Notes under the pieces: model-generated
The model's database searches: none
Seen by the model: only the letters and a program-made list of their open reading frames with translations
Told to the model about the DNA's origin: nothing
Shown here: one piece after another, positions 9,848 to 22,191 of the stretch
Position numbering within the stretch: the stretch's first letter is position 1
Layout: each line of letters opens with the position of its first letter
Made by a program: the position numbers and the translations under genes
DNA from: Holtermannia corniformis
Lineage: Eukaryota; Basidiomycota; Tremellomycetes; Holtermanniales
Direction of reading: 5' to 3'
Assembly: GCA_001599935.1 (NCBI GenBank)
Contig: BCIJ01000005.1
Coordinates: 248,001-312,000, forward strand
Length of the DNA: 64,000 bases

Positions 9848-12090
9848 TCAAAGCGCACGGACTTCCCTCTGACGATCCGCCTGCTCGTCGCTGACAAACG
9901 CAACCTCTTTAATGCGGTCGGCAGTGTCCGCGTCCGAGCTCGCGTCCGTCTCCGACTCAAAGTCGCCCGATACGACCATGAGCCGGGTATCCCGACGTTG
10001 TAAATAGTATGTAGCGAGAGCAAAGACAACCATGAGCACGCCAAACACGGCCGTAGTGATGTTGCCCTTGAGGATCCGGGGCTGCTCCGTTTGCGGAGCG
10101 ATGAGTAGAGGGAGCCATGCCTGGAACACGTAGGCGAACCTGTGAGGCGTCAGCAAGGACGGCTTGGATGCATCTGAGAAGCTCAACTCACATGTTCATG
10201 CAGCCGATTGTGATGGCGCGCGCTTCGCTGCTGTCGGTGAGCAGTTCCGAGGCCCAGCCCATGATGAGGCCACTGATACCGCCGTATGCGGCGGATAGGT
10301 AGTACATTGCCCATCGGCGAGGGATGTTGGTCCAGACTGGGGTAGCGGCGAGCACGGTCGCTACGATGAACGAGACGGTCTGAGCCGGTGTCAGCTTTGA
10401 TGTATCAGCTGCTAGGAAGACGTACACCGCCGAAGACGATTGGCGGCCAGCGCTTGCGGAGAGCGTCGCTCCAAAACGCGTAGATGAGGGTCTGGGCCAT
10501 CAGCCTCGATACGACAGCCGCGAGCGCACTCACGAAAACAACTTGGATCGCCTGTTGACCCAGAGGGTACAAGTTGATCTGCTCCACCGTGTATTTGTGA
10601 TCGATCGTGCCGGGCTTGCCAGCGTTCTTCAACCAGAAGATCTGTGGTGAGTGCAATCAGCCTTCGTCCGTGTCAATCCATTTGATCACTCACAAAGGCC
10701 TGGCTGGCATTGCCACTGTTGTTGAACACAATGTAGAGGGGGACCAACAGCCAAAAGTACTTGTTCTTGAGCGTCTCCCAGAACGTCCGAGCACTGAGCT
10801 TGCCTGGCGGCTTGCGGCCAATCAGTTCCATGCGCTTTTGACCGAGTGCAATGTCCTGAGCTGAGAAGATCCATGATGGCTTTGTGTTGCTCGGGAGGTC
10901 GGGCATGATAAGGAAGCCGAGGATGGCAATGGGGCCAGTGATGACGCTGAATCATGCTCAGCTGCAATGGCAGGTGAAGTGGCCACTGGACGTACCCATC
11001 GACAATGAAAAGCCATCTGGGACGTTCATCAATATCAATTTAACCGTGCGAGTAGCTGCTCACCGCCAGCCGGACAAGCCGTTGGTGCCATTCAAACCCT
11101 TGTGCGCCGCCGCCTGAAGGAAACCACTGAACATCGGACCTGTTTGACGATTAGCATAGGCTTGGAAGTGGAGAATAGCCACCCACCGATGGCCGACATG
11201 GTGTGCCACAATGTCGAGCGCTTGGCAAGCTCGTCCTTGCCATACCAAGAACCTACGACGTATTGGAAGCCCGGATAGGTCGCTGTACGGGTGTGAGCCT
11301 ACACCGAAGGGTAGGATGTTAACTGACTTGATTCGGCGAGACCGATAAAGAAGCGCAAAGCGTACTGTCAAATGTCAGGTTGAAGCGCACTCCTCGGACT
11401 GGGGTCCGACTCACGAAAGCCTTGACGTTCTTGACGCCGGCACTAGCAAAAGTAAGAATGGTCCAGATGAGTTCACATGCCGGAAGCCATAGGCTCGGTC
11501 GGACTTTGGTGAGGATAAGTTGACTGGGGATCTGGCCTGTTCAAAGTGTGAGTTGCGGAACATGCGGTGATACAGAACGCACCGACAACGTAGCCAACTG
11601 TCCAGACAGAGATGACATAGTTGTACTCGTTGCCTTGGAACCCGAGCTCCTCCTGTGTGCTTTGTCAGCGCCGTTGGGCCACACATTTGCGCGTGCTAAC
11701 CTTCATGCCCGATACATAGGCGTTGGTGTAGTTTTGCTGACTCAAGTATTTTGAAAAGTACGACAAAGCAGCATACGTCAACAGACATGCGTCGAGCTTG
11801 CCCAGAAATTTCTTCTCTTCGGGCGTCTTGTCGAGACTGTCCCAGAGGAACGTCTTCCACCCGAGTTTGCTCGGTTTCGTGACCTGGATATGCTCGCCGT
11901 TGTCTGCGATTGCATGGACAACGGCTTTGTCTTTTGTGTCTGATCGCTTGAGAGCTGACATCCTGTCAGGTGAAGGTGATTGGGGGTCGAGTGGTACCGC
12001 CTGGTAAGAAGCTCGACCTGGGCGTTCTAGCGCGGTCCTTAACCTCTGAGCGCGATCCCTGGCTTCCGAGAATAGCCTCGCAAACGACAT
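9848..12090 (-). CDS. MFS transporter, anion:cation symporter (Dal5-like) family
   Basis: Twelve-helix major facilitator of the family holding fungal allantoate, pantothenate, biotin, nicotinate and sulfonate carriers. Family features include the first helix region [20 protein letters not shown], then [20 protein letters not shown], the loop segment [14 protein letters not shown], and [20 protein letters not shown] in the sixth helix. A large central loop and an acidic C-terminal tail ([20 protein letters not shown]) follow. About ten short introns interrupt the gene; the exons join cleanly in one frame. I chose the ATG at 12090, giving an extra [15 protein letters not shown] leader; the ATG at 11961 (MSALKRSD) is a real alternative. 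The gene diverges from the dioxygenase at 12678. Substrate cannot be read from sequence. Confidence 0.85.
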
Positions 12091-12677
12091 TGGGCATAAC
12101 TGCGGCTGGGAATTTTCATAGCTGCCCTGTCGCGCACGCCAGGCCAGCGTCGTCAAGGACAAATGCATGCTGCAGGTTGCTTGGCGACGGTGGAATGGTG
12201 AGCAATGGCATGATCCAGGCACCAGCAACCACGTGGCACAGCATCGGACTTGGCCTGTACGGTGGAGGTCCGAACAGTGGCGGACAAGGTGATCACTCTG
12301 ACATTGGCATACATGGAACCGTCAAAAGCCCAAGAAGCGGCGAGTTGCACGAGAGTACTTTAGTCGGGCGTCAAGTCAGCTCCTATCCCACCGCAAATGG
12401 AGCTCCAGCGCTGCTTAACCCATGCCACCGCTGCAATCACATCATCGATCAGGTCGTGGCGACATCAACTTGATTTATGGCATGCTTGTCGCTCGAGGCT
12501 TTGCAGTCGTGGCTCCGGCCCTACCGCGCATCCCCGTCGGGCCGAGATAATGACGATCGTCGCCATAGCACGCTGCCAGCTGACCAAGCCTGGCTCGGCC
12601 GACTCGGCGTGGTACATGTACATCGCTACTAGTGCAGTCCATCCGCAGTTTCTACACATCCACTGACGCTGAGGAGA
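12091..12677. promoter_or_regulatory. divergent promoter region with a CACGTG box
   Basis: 587 bases between the divergently transcribed Dal5-like transporter and the TauD-type dioxygenase. No coding signal is convincing. It contains the palindrome CCACGTGG at 12229-12236, an E-box of the type bound by Cbf1-like bHLH factors, which in yeasts control sulfur-assimilation genes. The link to sulfur is inference. Confidence 0.45.
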
Positions 12678-14252
12678 ATGACTGCCATCCAGAATCCCAT
12701 TACCGCACTCACCCACGGTCTCAAGTCGCTTGGCGTCTCGACTACCTCGAATGAGACGGGCGAGATCAAGCGTCAGCCTCGGCCAGCCAAGATCACCGAA
12801 GAGGAGAAGAAGGTGCTGTTGCCCTGTCCATATGCGATATGTCAGCTGACACGGAATACAGACCAAGATCTTTGGTACCTCTTACGAGCCCTCGCTCGAA
12901 TGGTGGACCGCAAACCAAAAAGCCTACGTCAAACCCGATCCGAAGGACGATCCCCTTCCCGCTGGCTTCCCCGAGCAAGCAGTCTCACCGAGCCTTTGGG
13001 ACGGCAAGGTGCTGATCCACCAGCGTTAGTACGACCGGTCTGCCGCGGTGCCAGTGTACTGACACCCAATCAGCCGAAAAGTGGCTTTACCGCTTCACGC
13101 GTGATGACATTGCCCACCTCGACGCCGCCTACACCCACTTCCGTTCGCTCAATCTCTCCAAGAACGCCATCTCGCGCGAGACGTTCCCAGTTCCAGTCGA
13201 TTCGGCCCTCTACAAGGAACTCGAGACTGCCGTGCAGGAGATCCAGTTCGGTCTGGGCTTGCGCGTGCTTCGTGGCCTTCCGGTCGATGACTGGGACCGC
13301 GAGAAGCAACTGTCGATCTTTGCCGGTATCTCGAGCTATATCGGTGACAGGCGGATCAAGCAGCAGGGCGTGCAGAACATTGTGCATCTTCGGTGAGTTT
13401 GTATATCGATCGCAAGGACTGTTGCTCATGCGGACGGGTAGTGACATCACCAACCTCGACGCCGATAACCGCCCTGTCATCAGTGAGTCGTGTAAACGCC
13501 TAAATCTTGCGCATTGAGCTCAACGGTCGCAGCCGTGAAGGGTCAGACCAGTGGCAACCAGGTGTTTCACAACGATGGCAGCGCCAACATTATCGGTCTC
13601 ATTACCCTCGGCGTCGCCGAAACCGGCGGTCTTTCGCAGCTCTCATCGGTTGCGCAGACGTATAACGAGTTTGCCAATACCCGTCGCGATATCCTGCGTG
13701 AAATCGCCAAAGATGACTGGAAGCCCGCTGCCATCCCTGAAGGTATGCGAGCGCGAAAACCATAACCGAGCTGATGGGGGACCTAGGCAAACCGCTCATC
13801 TTCCACACCAACGGCCGCGTGTTGTTCTCGTACTCTCGCCGACCCTACTTTGGCTTCTTCGAGGCTGACGCCGACGTCGCGCCTCTGCCGCAGGAGAAGC
13901 ACTTGGCACTTGACGCCATCCACTTCACTGCCGAGAAATTCTCGCTTGACCTTGATCTGCAGAAGGGTGACTTGGAGTACTTTAACAATCTCAATGTCTT
14001 CCACGGTGAGTTCTGGGATCTCGTCAGGTAGTGAGACACTGATCCTCTTCAGCTCGCACGTCGTCAGAGGACTCGGAGCCAAACCAGCGCCACCTGGTCC
14101 GCGTGTGGCTCGAAAACAACCACCACTCTTTTGAACTCCCAGAAGAGCTCAAGGACGTCTACAACCGTCTCAACTCTGGCGAACCGACCGAGTGGCCTTT
14201 GGAAGCATGGGAGTGGGTTGCAATGGGTGTGAATGATATCGTACCATGCTGA
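12678..14252 (+). CDS. TauD/TfdA-family Fe(II)/2-oxoglutarate dioxygenase
   Basis: Non-haem iron oxygenase that couples decarboxylation of 2-oxoglutarate to oxidation of a small substrate; relatives act on taurine, other sulfonates or aromatic ethers. The iron-binding H-x-D is seen in QVFHNDGSANIIG. The distal histidine is in FNNLNVFHAR, split by an intron, and the closing arginine lies in HLVRVWLENN. Introns of about 45-60 nt occur at 12813-12861, near 13026-13073, 13394-13440, 13484-13530, 13741-13786 and 14006-14060. The junctions at EEEKK/TKIFGTSYEP and LIHQ/PEKWLYRF keep the frame. The protein is about 390 residues and ends VNDIVPC. Partner of the divergent transporter. Not obviously a Jlp1 orthologue; it belongs to the broader fungal TauD-like group. 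Confidence 0.88.
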
Positions 14253-14426
14253 CGAATGGCAGCATCGTCAAGAACGGAGGCGCTTACCAAGATGCCAAGC
14301 CGGCAATCTACTGAGTTCCTGGCCTGACCATGTCGTAGTTGTACTAGTGGGAGAAGAAAAACGTACGAGCCAACGATGCGAGTCTCATTTTCATCATGTC
14401 ATTATCTCGCATGTGGAATACTCCAC

Positions 14427-17400
14427 TCAACATGTCATGCTCTTGACCATCGCCAGTCTCTGCAGTGCGCTGTCCAGGCCACCGACGCGATCCGCTGCCT
14501 TTCCCATCTCATCCAGCATCATGTCCTCATACTCCTGCTCTTCTTGGAGCAGCTCCCGGTCCGACTCGTCGAGTTCATCCTGGTTTTGGATACGGACTTG
14601 TCGTCGCGATTCGAGATCGGCTAGGTGCTCAGACGTGACGCTGACAAACTTGGCACGAAGAGGCTCCGGGAGGGGGCCAGCAGCGACGTGCAGCGAGTCG
14701 TTGAAGGATTTGTAGCTATCAGGATCAGCCGAGGCAGATCAAGGTTATTCTAATACGTACAGTAACGCGGTGAACGAGGGGTCTACCTCTTTCGATAACG
14801 CCTTGAGCAGTTCTTTGAAGATGACGGTGATTGGTTCCGGGTTACTCTGCCATGTATGTGCCTTCTTGCCGACTTGCAGCAGGCTGGGGACGAGGCTGGG
14901 GGATTTCAGCACCAGAACCAACAGCAAATGTTGGGACCCACTATGCAGCCGCCTGCATATGTCAATTTCGACTCTGTAGTGGGAAACCACACACGCACCT
15001 CGCGCACCGAGTCGGAGAACTGAAACGCCAGCGCTTCCAGGCTAAGCTCCATTGACCGCGACAGCCACGGTTCGAAGACTTCCTCCATGATGTCCGCGTA
15101 TACGGTCAGCTGGGCAAACGCTTGCTCCTTCTCCTCCATAAACGTAGTCTTGATCGCGACTGATCGGCCGCCAAGATCCAGCCTGTACCATCCGTCTTCC
15201 TGTGGGTAAGCATCTTCATTGCCTGCTTATCATTAGTATAGTCGATCTGCGTCCGTGAACCGCCTCACCATCGACCTCGGTCACGACTGGTCGGTGGGAT
15301 GCCGCTTCCAGCAGTGGAGGGATCACCGTGGGCAGGAATGGTGCAAAGTCTCGTTGCAACGTCTGGCAGAGCGCAGCCCATCCTGCGATTGGTTGAGCTG
15401 CGGGCTTGTCAAACACACAGGCACTTGCCGTTGAGGAGATAGGATACTCGCGGATCGTCCGTTTCGGTGACTTCGGCTTGTATCCGACCAAAAATGGTGG
15501 CCAGCTGAACAGCGTCCGTGCCGGCTGTCTGCGGCAAGCGTCAACAGAGCGATCTGACTGCGTGTCCCCTGACATCACGCACGTCCTTGCCGATCGATAG
15601 AGCTGGATCCTATCATCAGTTGCAAGCGCTCGAGGACGGTAAGAAAGTAGATCTGACCTGTCAATGTCGCACACTCGATTGCCTTGCCTACCAGCAGTCG
15701 TTGCTCGGGCGCCTTGGCGCCATTGAAAATCTCGTACATCAAGTTCATCGTTGCTCCTGCACATGACGTCAGCTTGGTCGTGCGCTCGTCTGAGACTTGC
15801 GATAGTAGGGCGCAAACTTGTCCTCGATGGCAGTCGCAATGGACGCTGAGAAGCGTCAAAACCAGCAGTGCATCAACGTAGCGAACCACTTGCCTAGCGT
15901 ATTCAATGCTTGTTCCTGTGCATACAGCTTTGATGACCGGATCATATTGGACGTGCGCGTCACCAGGACATCGATGTACGCATCTAAAGTACTGGGTTGG
16001 TCGCCTTGACAGAAGTTGACCGTGGCAGCCGCAGCATGTGCTTGAACTCTGCACAAGTTAGGCTGAAGGAGCAAATGGGTGGCGGATAAGATAGCTCTCA
16101 CCTGGGTTCGCGATCACCAAGAAGTGTAGCGAGGTGAGGCAGCACGGCTTCGGCGTGTTGGGACTGCACAGTACCCTGTATACAGTCAGCGGGCAAGACA
16201 CGCCTGCCATTCGTCTGCTTACCTGGAAATCGTCGCAAAGCTGGCCCAGGCTCTGACACAGAGCATAGCGAACGCGCGCATTCGTGTCGTCGACAGCAGG
16301 AGTGATCACACTGATCGTAGCGTTAATTCAATCGTTCTGGGGAACCGAGTGCACTCACGCGAGGAGTTCACCTAGGTTTGTTTCCAAAGCCTATGCAAGT
16401 GTCAGTATTCACATGGGTCAACACTGAGTCACTGACCTCTGCCGAACCACTGCCAATGGACGCAATGCTGATCACACCGGTATAGCGACATCGCCAGTCC
16501 GATTCAGCAATCAGTTGACGCAGCAGCGTAGAGAACGCAGGTAGAAGGGCAGCGCCGCCTGAAGCGTCAGCAAAGCTCGTGGTATCGCGCGCGTCGGGAC
16601 GCACCTACGGCCACTGAGAGTCTATCAAGTGCCTCCTCGGGGAACACGGGGTAATCGTCGTCTTCAGACGCGAGCTGTTGACCGTCCAGTCAGCACAGCG
16701 AGTCGCAGGGTGAGGCTCGGCGTACATCGTCCTCCTGCAGCCAATTGTCGATGTCTTCTCCAGGCTCACCCAGGCCAATGACCATACGACCGAGCAAAGC
16801 TTTCAACAGCTCTTCCACGACCCCATTGAGGTCCTTGCCCAGAGCCTTGACCGTCTGCGCATGTCCTAGCAAGCAGAGGAGGAGCTCGGTCGCGGGGTTT
16901 GCAATCTCCTCCTGTTGTTCCGCGGGCATAGTGGCCGGCAGTGGTGATTGCCCCAGTTGAGACGCGGATCGTAGATACGCTGGGACAGGTGAACAGGTGA
17001 AAGATGCGAGGCTGAGTAGAAAAGGTACGATGGTCGAGAGGTTCGATGCGAAAATGGCTGGGTAATCTGTTGACAACTCGACGACTGGCACGAGAACGAT
17101 AGATAGCGACTCGATTGGCAGGGTGCGAATGAGCTAGCATATATCATGTCAGCTGCTTACTCGCCTTCAGCAAGTCACTCACATCGAAAGTCACGCCAAT
17201 CAAGCCCGGTCCCACGCGCTTCCGGTCCCGACCCACCATGGCCTCGTTCAGCACCGCAGCCACCGCCTTGATGCTCTCGACCTTGATCTCCAAGCTTGGG
17301 TCCTGCAAGCCGAGCACGAGGATATGCGCCATCTGCTCTGACGAAATGGGCGTCGGGTTCGAGTCGAACAGTAGAGCTGGCTTGTCGGACAGGATCTGGT

Positions 17401-18052
17401 ACGGCGTGAGGCGATGCGACGCGAGTTGAGCGCTTGTCAGATTGAACAGGACATCCGGCAGGCTGGTAAATGGTCCTGCACAATCCTCATCAGACACATG
17501 GCCGTGACAGCGACGCAGACCGACTGACGCTGCCGGATCCCACTTCCGTCCAACCAGCCCGACACGGCCGTGCTCAACCCTTTACGGATCTTGACGTCTA
17601 GCTCATCCTTGAGACCGGCGCAGAGGATCCCTTCGATCCTTGTTCGTACCGTTTCAGGCATAAGGTCGAATGGAGCCGTTGGGTGCGGTTCGGCGGCATT
17701 GAGGTGCAAGTCGGGATTAGGAGCGAAAGACAGGCGGCGCAATAGGATGAGGGCTAGGATACGCTCCTACAGACTATGAGTGACGGTACAGGAATGTGAT
17801 AGACCCGGATCCTGAACCCACATCAGTCTGGAAGCCTCCGACGCCGAGGGCACCAATCTGCGCCAACAGCAGCAGAGTGTTGGATACGTCGGCCAAGAGC
17901 AAGCCGTTCAAATGTGCTTCTGCGCTACAACGGCATCAGTACGGCTCGTGTTGAGCGCCCGATTCCGCTCACGCTTTGCGGTTCTCATCGTTGACGTCGA
18001 GCAGAGCTTGCAGCACCTGGCCGACTTGAGGTATCAGGTGTTCGGTCGACAT
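14427..18052 (-). CDS. importin beta-3-type karyopherin (Pse1/Kap121/IPO5-like), C-terminally short
   Basis: HEAT-repeat import receptor that carries ribosomal and other proteins through the nuclear pore with Ran-GTP. The N-terminus MSTEHLIPQVGQVLQALLD is followed, after many short introns, by family signatures: ARVRYALCQSLGQLCDDFQ, then AHAAAATVNFCQGDQPSTLD, QRLLVGKAIECATLTGQ and MEEKEQAFAQLTVYADIMEE. The next block, DSVRE, is completed by an 11-nt exon (14942-14952) giving REAAAYLVPSLLQVGKK. The last exon reads to an acidic loop (DESDRELLQEEQEYEDMM) and stops at 14427. In IPO5-like proteins about 300 more residues follow this loop, so the C-terminal third appears absent. The dioxygenase gene on the other strand ends at 14252 and leaves no room. 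N-terminal identity is strong; the short end needs transcript evidence. Confidence 0.82.
14942..14952 (-). other. 11-nt micro-exon in the importin gene
   Basis: Flanked by two 46-nt introns (14953-14998 and 14896-14941). It supplies codons for AAA plus two bases. Without it the upstream exon runs into a stop directly after GCG GCT GCA. With it the protein reads through a HEAT-like VREAAAYLVPSLL. Confidence 0.65.
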
Positions 18053-18222
18053 TGCGGCGTCTGTCGATTTCCGACCTCTGAGGGTGTCTACCAGACTGAT
18101 ACAGTCTAGTCTTGCTGCTCTCTCGCTGTAAGAAGATACCGGTGATGCACAGTCACAGCAGCATCTCTGTGCACAGACTTTCGCTGTTACATGCAATTTC
18201 ATGTGATGCACGACGTTACTGC

Positions 18223-20394
18223 TCAAGCAGGCCGCTCACCCGTCATACTCCGCTTCCTCGCCAATAACTTCTCCCTCAGCGACTGCGCCTTTGCATCAGC
18301 CGTCTGCACCGGCTCTGAAGACTTGATAGCCTCCAGTCTGGCCGCTTGCAGCTTTGCACGTAGTTTGGCTTGCAGTTCGACGTCTGCGCCCTTGACGCTC
18401 AACGTCAACATCGGGTTCGCAAGTGATTTCTCCTGGTCCAGTCTGTCGAGTAGACTCTGCCGGGACGCAGCAGCTTTACCGCGGATAGAGAGCGTGGGCA
18501 CTTTGGGTGTTGAAGCAGGTTCGTGCGGTGCGGATGATAGGCGGTCTAGCAAGTTTGGTCCCGCCTTGACATCTTGCCCTGGAGTCTCTGGGAGTAGCTC
18601 GATTCCAGCCGCAGCGCCCTTGGGTTTCGACAGTGCAGCCGATGCAGACAACCGTCGAGTATTGGTGGACCTGGCCTCGCCCACTCCCAATCCATCGCCC
18701 CAAACGCGCATCGGTCGTGGAGACTGCCGGCGTGGTCGACCGAGCTCTTCCATCTCGGTGATCCAGTCTGGATCAACCCAGCTATCGCGCTGATCCCATC
18801 GTCGCGGATCGAGCCGCTTACGGGGCGGTAGTGGCGAGAGGGATCGCGAATGCGCAGATGAACGTGATTGCGACGAGTAGGGCGAGCGCGATCGAGACAG
18901 AGACCTGGATAGCGAGCGTCCACGCGGTGGATCATGAGTTGGGGATACGGGGCGTTCAGAGATCCTCTCCTTTGCCTTGCGAGCGGCCAGCACCGTCTCG
19001 ACTGAATCATACTGAGCGTCATGTCAACTTGTGAAGACCAGCAACTCGGCAAACTCACCTGCGTTATGTCGTCATAGCTTGCCAAGTCCTTGCACGGGCT
19101 ACGCAAAAAGCTATACAGCTCGTGCGCAAAGTGTTCCGCACCCCTCACGATATCTGCATTCGCGTCGGGGCGGTCGAGGAAACCCGAGAGGAGCCGGATC
19201 GCGGGTTCTGATCGGATGTCGACGGTCTTGAGGAGGGAAACGATATACGTGGTGAGGAACTGTCGAGTGGTGTCAGAAGGTGAGTAGGACGAGGGACAGA
19301 CCAACCTCGACATCTACCAAACTCCAAACGCGGAGCTCTCGCCGTAGGAACATTGTAGCCCGCTTCAGTGCGTCAGTGGTGCCCGAGTTGGATGGGATGA
19401 CAAACCTTGACCAAGTCGTTGTCAGCGGCAAATTGACGCGGTGTCGGGCTCGGTCGAAACTTGGTGACTGGGTTGCTGGCAATGTGCTGTCTCTAGGTTG
19501 AGCGGGATCACAAGGCCACCTAGACAGCAGACGGACCTTGGCATACAGTCCATACTGATAGATCTCCTGACGCCGCTTGACCTGGATCGCGAGCTCGTCG
19601 TCTGCTTCGGGTTCGCGTGCCGTTTCTTGTCGGCTAGCGAGGCGTTGATCATCGGCTGGTCGGAGGGGTCTGACGTGAGTCTGTGGGCCGCGGGACGAGG
19701 TCGCGGTCGAGGACGGCAGCAGTCTGGGCTCCGGCAAAGGTGGGAGGTAGAACTATGACCCGTCAGTGGTCGCTCTGTAGGATATAGTAGCTCACCTTTG
19801 TGGGTGAAGTGTGATTCAAATCGTGAAGCAGATACGGCGCCATGGGTGTCGAGCAAAGCGGGCATTTCCGCGACTGGTTCGACCAGATTCCTATGCAGTC
19901 AAACTGGCAGCCATGTCAGTCTACCCACACCCAACCAGGACACGGCGACTGACACAGAACCCAGAATGCTTGCATGGTCCGACGATTGTAGGATCGCGCA
20001 GCGTCATCAAGCAAATGATGCACCGTTCGCCCACCTGCGTGTCCTCTTCGAGCCCCGGCTCGAGCTTGACAGTGAGCTCTGGCTCTACCGCTGCGTCGGC
20101 CTTTCGCTTCTTGGCTCCTGGTACATCGTGATCCGTCTTGAGCTCGTCGTGCTGCTGCTCGTTTGCGAGTGCCTGCTCCCAGTTCATCCGCTTGCGAGTT
20201 GCGAGCAGGCGCGAAGTCGGTTTCGACTGCTTTGATTGAGCTGGCGGCGAGAGGGATCCGATCCGACCGTGCTCGAGCCTGTTCATAAAGTCTTCGGCCT
20301 CATCTTGAGCTGGGTCCTGTCAGCTGGGGTTGTCCAGAGCGGGCAAGGACGATCGCATACCGTAGATCATCGAGTATTGGCGTTCTTCGTCCAT
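18223..20394 (-). CDS. TOPORS-like RING-finger E3 ubiquitin ligase with RS-rich tail
   Basis: Predicted nuclear ubiquitin (possibly also SUMO) ligase. The first exon gives MDEERQYSMIY and, after an intron, AQDEAEDFMNRLEHG. A Lys-rich stretch precedes a C3HC4 RING: CIICLMTLRDPTIVGPCKH, then after a splice FDCIGIWSNQSRKCPLC. The region typical of TOPORS-like proteins follows (VKRRQEIYQYGLYAK; ATMFLRRELRVW; LTTYIVSLLKTVDIRSEPA; GAEHFAHELYSFLRSP). The C-terminal 250 residues are Ser/Arg-rich (RSLSRSLSRSRSPYSSQSRS) and end in a helical Lys/Arg block. Stop at 18223, only 170 bases upstream of the importin start on the same strand; start at 20394, 177 bases from the divergent gene at 20572. Confidence 0.85.
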
Positions 20395-20571
20395 GTTGGT
20401 GGATCGTTGCGGGACTTGGCAGTGTGCAGCAGGCGGCAATGATCACTCGAACAGCATGTACCGCAGCGAGTCAGTCGAGTGTAACAAGTACAAGTCTCCG
20501 AGCGAGCGTTGTCCACTTCACGTGTAGGCGTTCAATGCGGTTTCCCTTGCGTCTTTGCTTGCTGTTGCTCC

Positions 20572-21978
20572 ATGCCGACCAGCAGAAAGCATGCCCCGAC
20601 ATACAAGAGCCTCGTAGCAGCAGGCAGGCAAGGCGCACGAGATGCCAAGACGCCAGTAAAGCCGACTCGATCCGTCAACGATCTGCTCTCGCGATCCAGG
20701 TCGGTCGGTGCGGAAGCGATGGTGCTCTGTGGACTGACGGGCGGTCGAGGATCGTTGCATCGGCAAGGACTCGTGCAACGGCTGATCCAAGCTGGACAGC
20801 AGCTACAGGTCTGACGAGCACGAATCCTCTGCTAGGCCACCAAGTCATCCATCCGTGCGTGTGCGTCTGTACATGGCTCCGGGAAGACTGACGCCTGCAA
20901 CAGGGCCGAGCTCGTCCGGCTCTCAGTACAAGCCAAGCGTGAAGCATCAAGAGGAGTATCCGGTCCTGCACCGCCTCCATCCTGGCGAGTCGGCAAGCCG
21001 GCGTCGAACCCTGTTCGTCGTCCGACACCGACTCCAGCGCAACCCCGCTCGCCCGCAGAGGTCTACCAGATCCGCAGCCTCTGGGTATCGCATGTCTTGC
21101 ACACGGCGCCTCGGCATCCTGTCACAGGACTGGGAGTGCCAAGCCTTGTGGACTATGCTCTTCGGACCGTGCTCGCATGGATGAACGAGGAGGACAGGGC
21201 AGCTGGCGATGGTGGCATGCGAGATGCGGTGGCGTGGCTCGACGTTGCCATGCGGGAACGCCTGATGGCGATCGCTGCCGAGCTGGACCAAGGTTGGACG
21301 CCAGAGACCCTCCGAGCCGTCTGTGCCGCTATTCCAGACGATTGGCATGACACGGACGAAGACGCCGTGACCAGCCAAGTCGATGACTGGGAGGCATCCG
21401 ACGCCGGTGAAGCAGCGTCATTCTTCTCTACACTCGACCTGTCCTCATCTCTGGGCGTGCACCGTCTCCTCTCCCCGTCCAGAACCCCACCGACGCTGTT
21501 CTCACCAACGACGCTCACGAGCCTCAACCTCTCATGCACGACACTCGACCTCTCCGCCACCGTCCCTCTTCTCCCGCTCACCCTCCGTCATCTCGCACTA
21601 GCAGACGTCACGTTTACCGATTCACCCGCGTTAGGTGATCGATCCTGGCGGATCCTCGGGCAGCGTCTCCAAGTCCTCACCGTCAGTCGTATTTCCCTCT
21701 TGACCATCTCCTGACACTCGTCACAGCTTCTCGATCTCTCATACACGACCCTCTGCTTCCTCTCCGTCTCGTTCCTGTTCAAACCGGCGCATACGACGCT
21801 GCCGTCGCTCAAGACGCTCGGCGTCCGCGGCTGGTGTTGTAGCTGCTTTGAGATGAGATCTGACGCTCATACGCACAACACAGGCTTGGGAGCGTGTCAA
21901 AGCCTTCCGTTGTTGAAACGCGTCGTGCGCGACCAGAGGCGGAGATGGGTTGACATCGTCGATGATGATCTGGCATGA
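20572..21978 (+). CDS. conserved fungal protein with leucine-rich repeats, function unknown
   Basis: The N-terminus MPTSRKHAPTYKSLVAAG is basic, followed by a region resembling conserved fungal proteins with SVNDLLSRSR. The first exon ends near 20813; the next most likely starts at CTCGTCCGG near 20907, giving QQLQLVRLSVQAKREAS. A helical middle contains SLVDYALRTVLAWMNEED. Then come short leucine repeats: LTSLNLSCTTLDLS, LPLTLRHLALADVTF, LLDLSYTTL, LPSLKTLGVRG. The final exon reads LGACQSLPLLKRVVRDQR and stops at 21978; its exact splice near 21835-21885 is uncertain. I infer a protein-interaction role only. It shares a short intergenic region with the divergent RING ligase. Confidence 0.65.
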
Positions 21979-22191
21979 AGCCTGATGGGCTCTTGTGTGA
22001 CATAGCATGCACAACGGTCGAGTAGTCTAAATGGGCCATGTACCCTGCACCAGCCCCCGCATCGTAGCGCCGCCCGGTGCTCCTTAAACCCAGATGCTTG
22101 TAACTCCCCAACAGCAAAGCTCCCGTCCGAGATGGTCTATAAGATATGCCATGCAAGACAAGATTATACACCCCAAACCCACCGGACCCCC

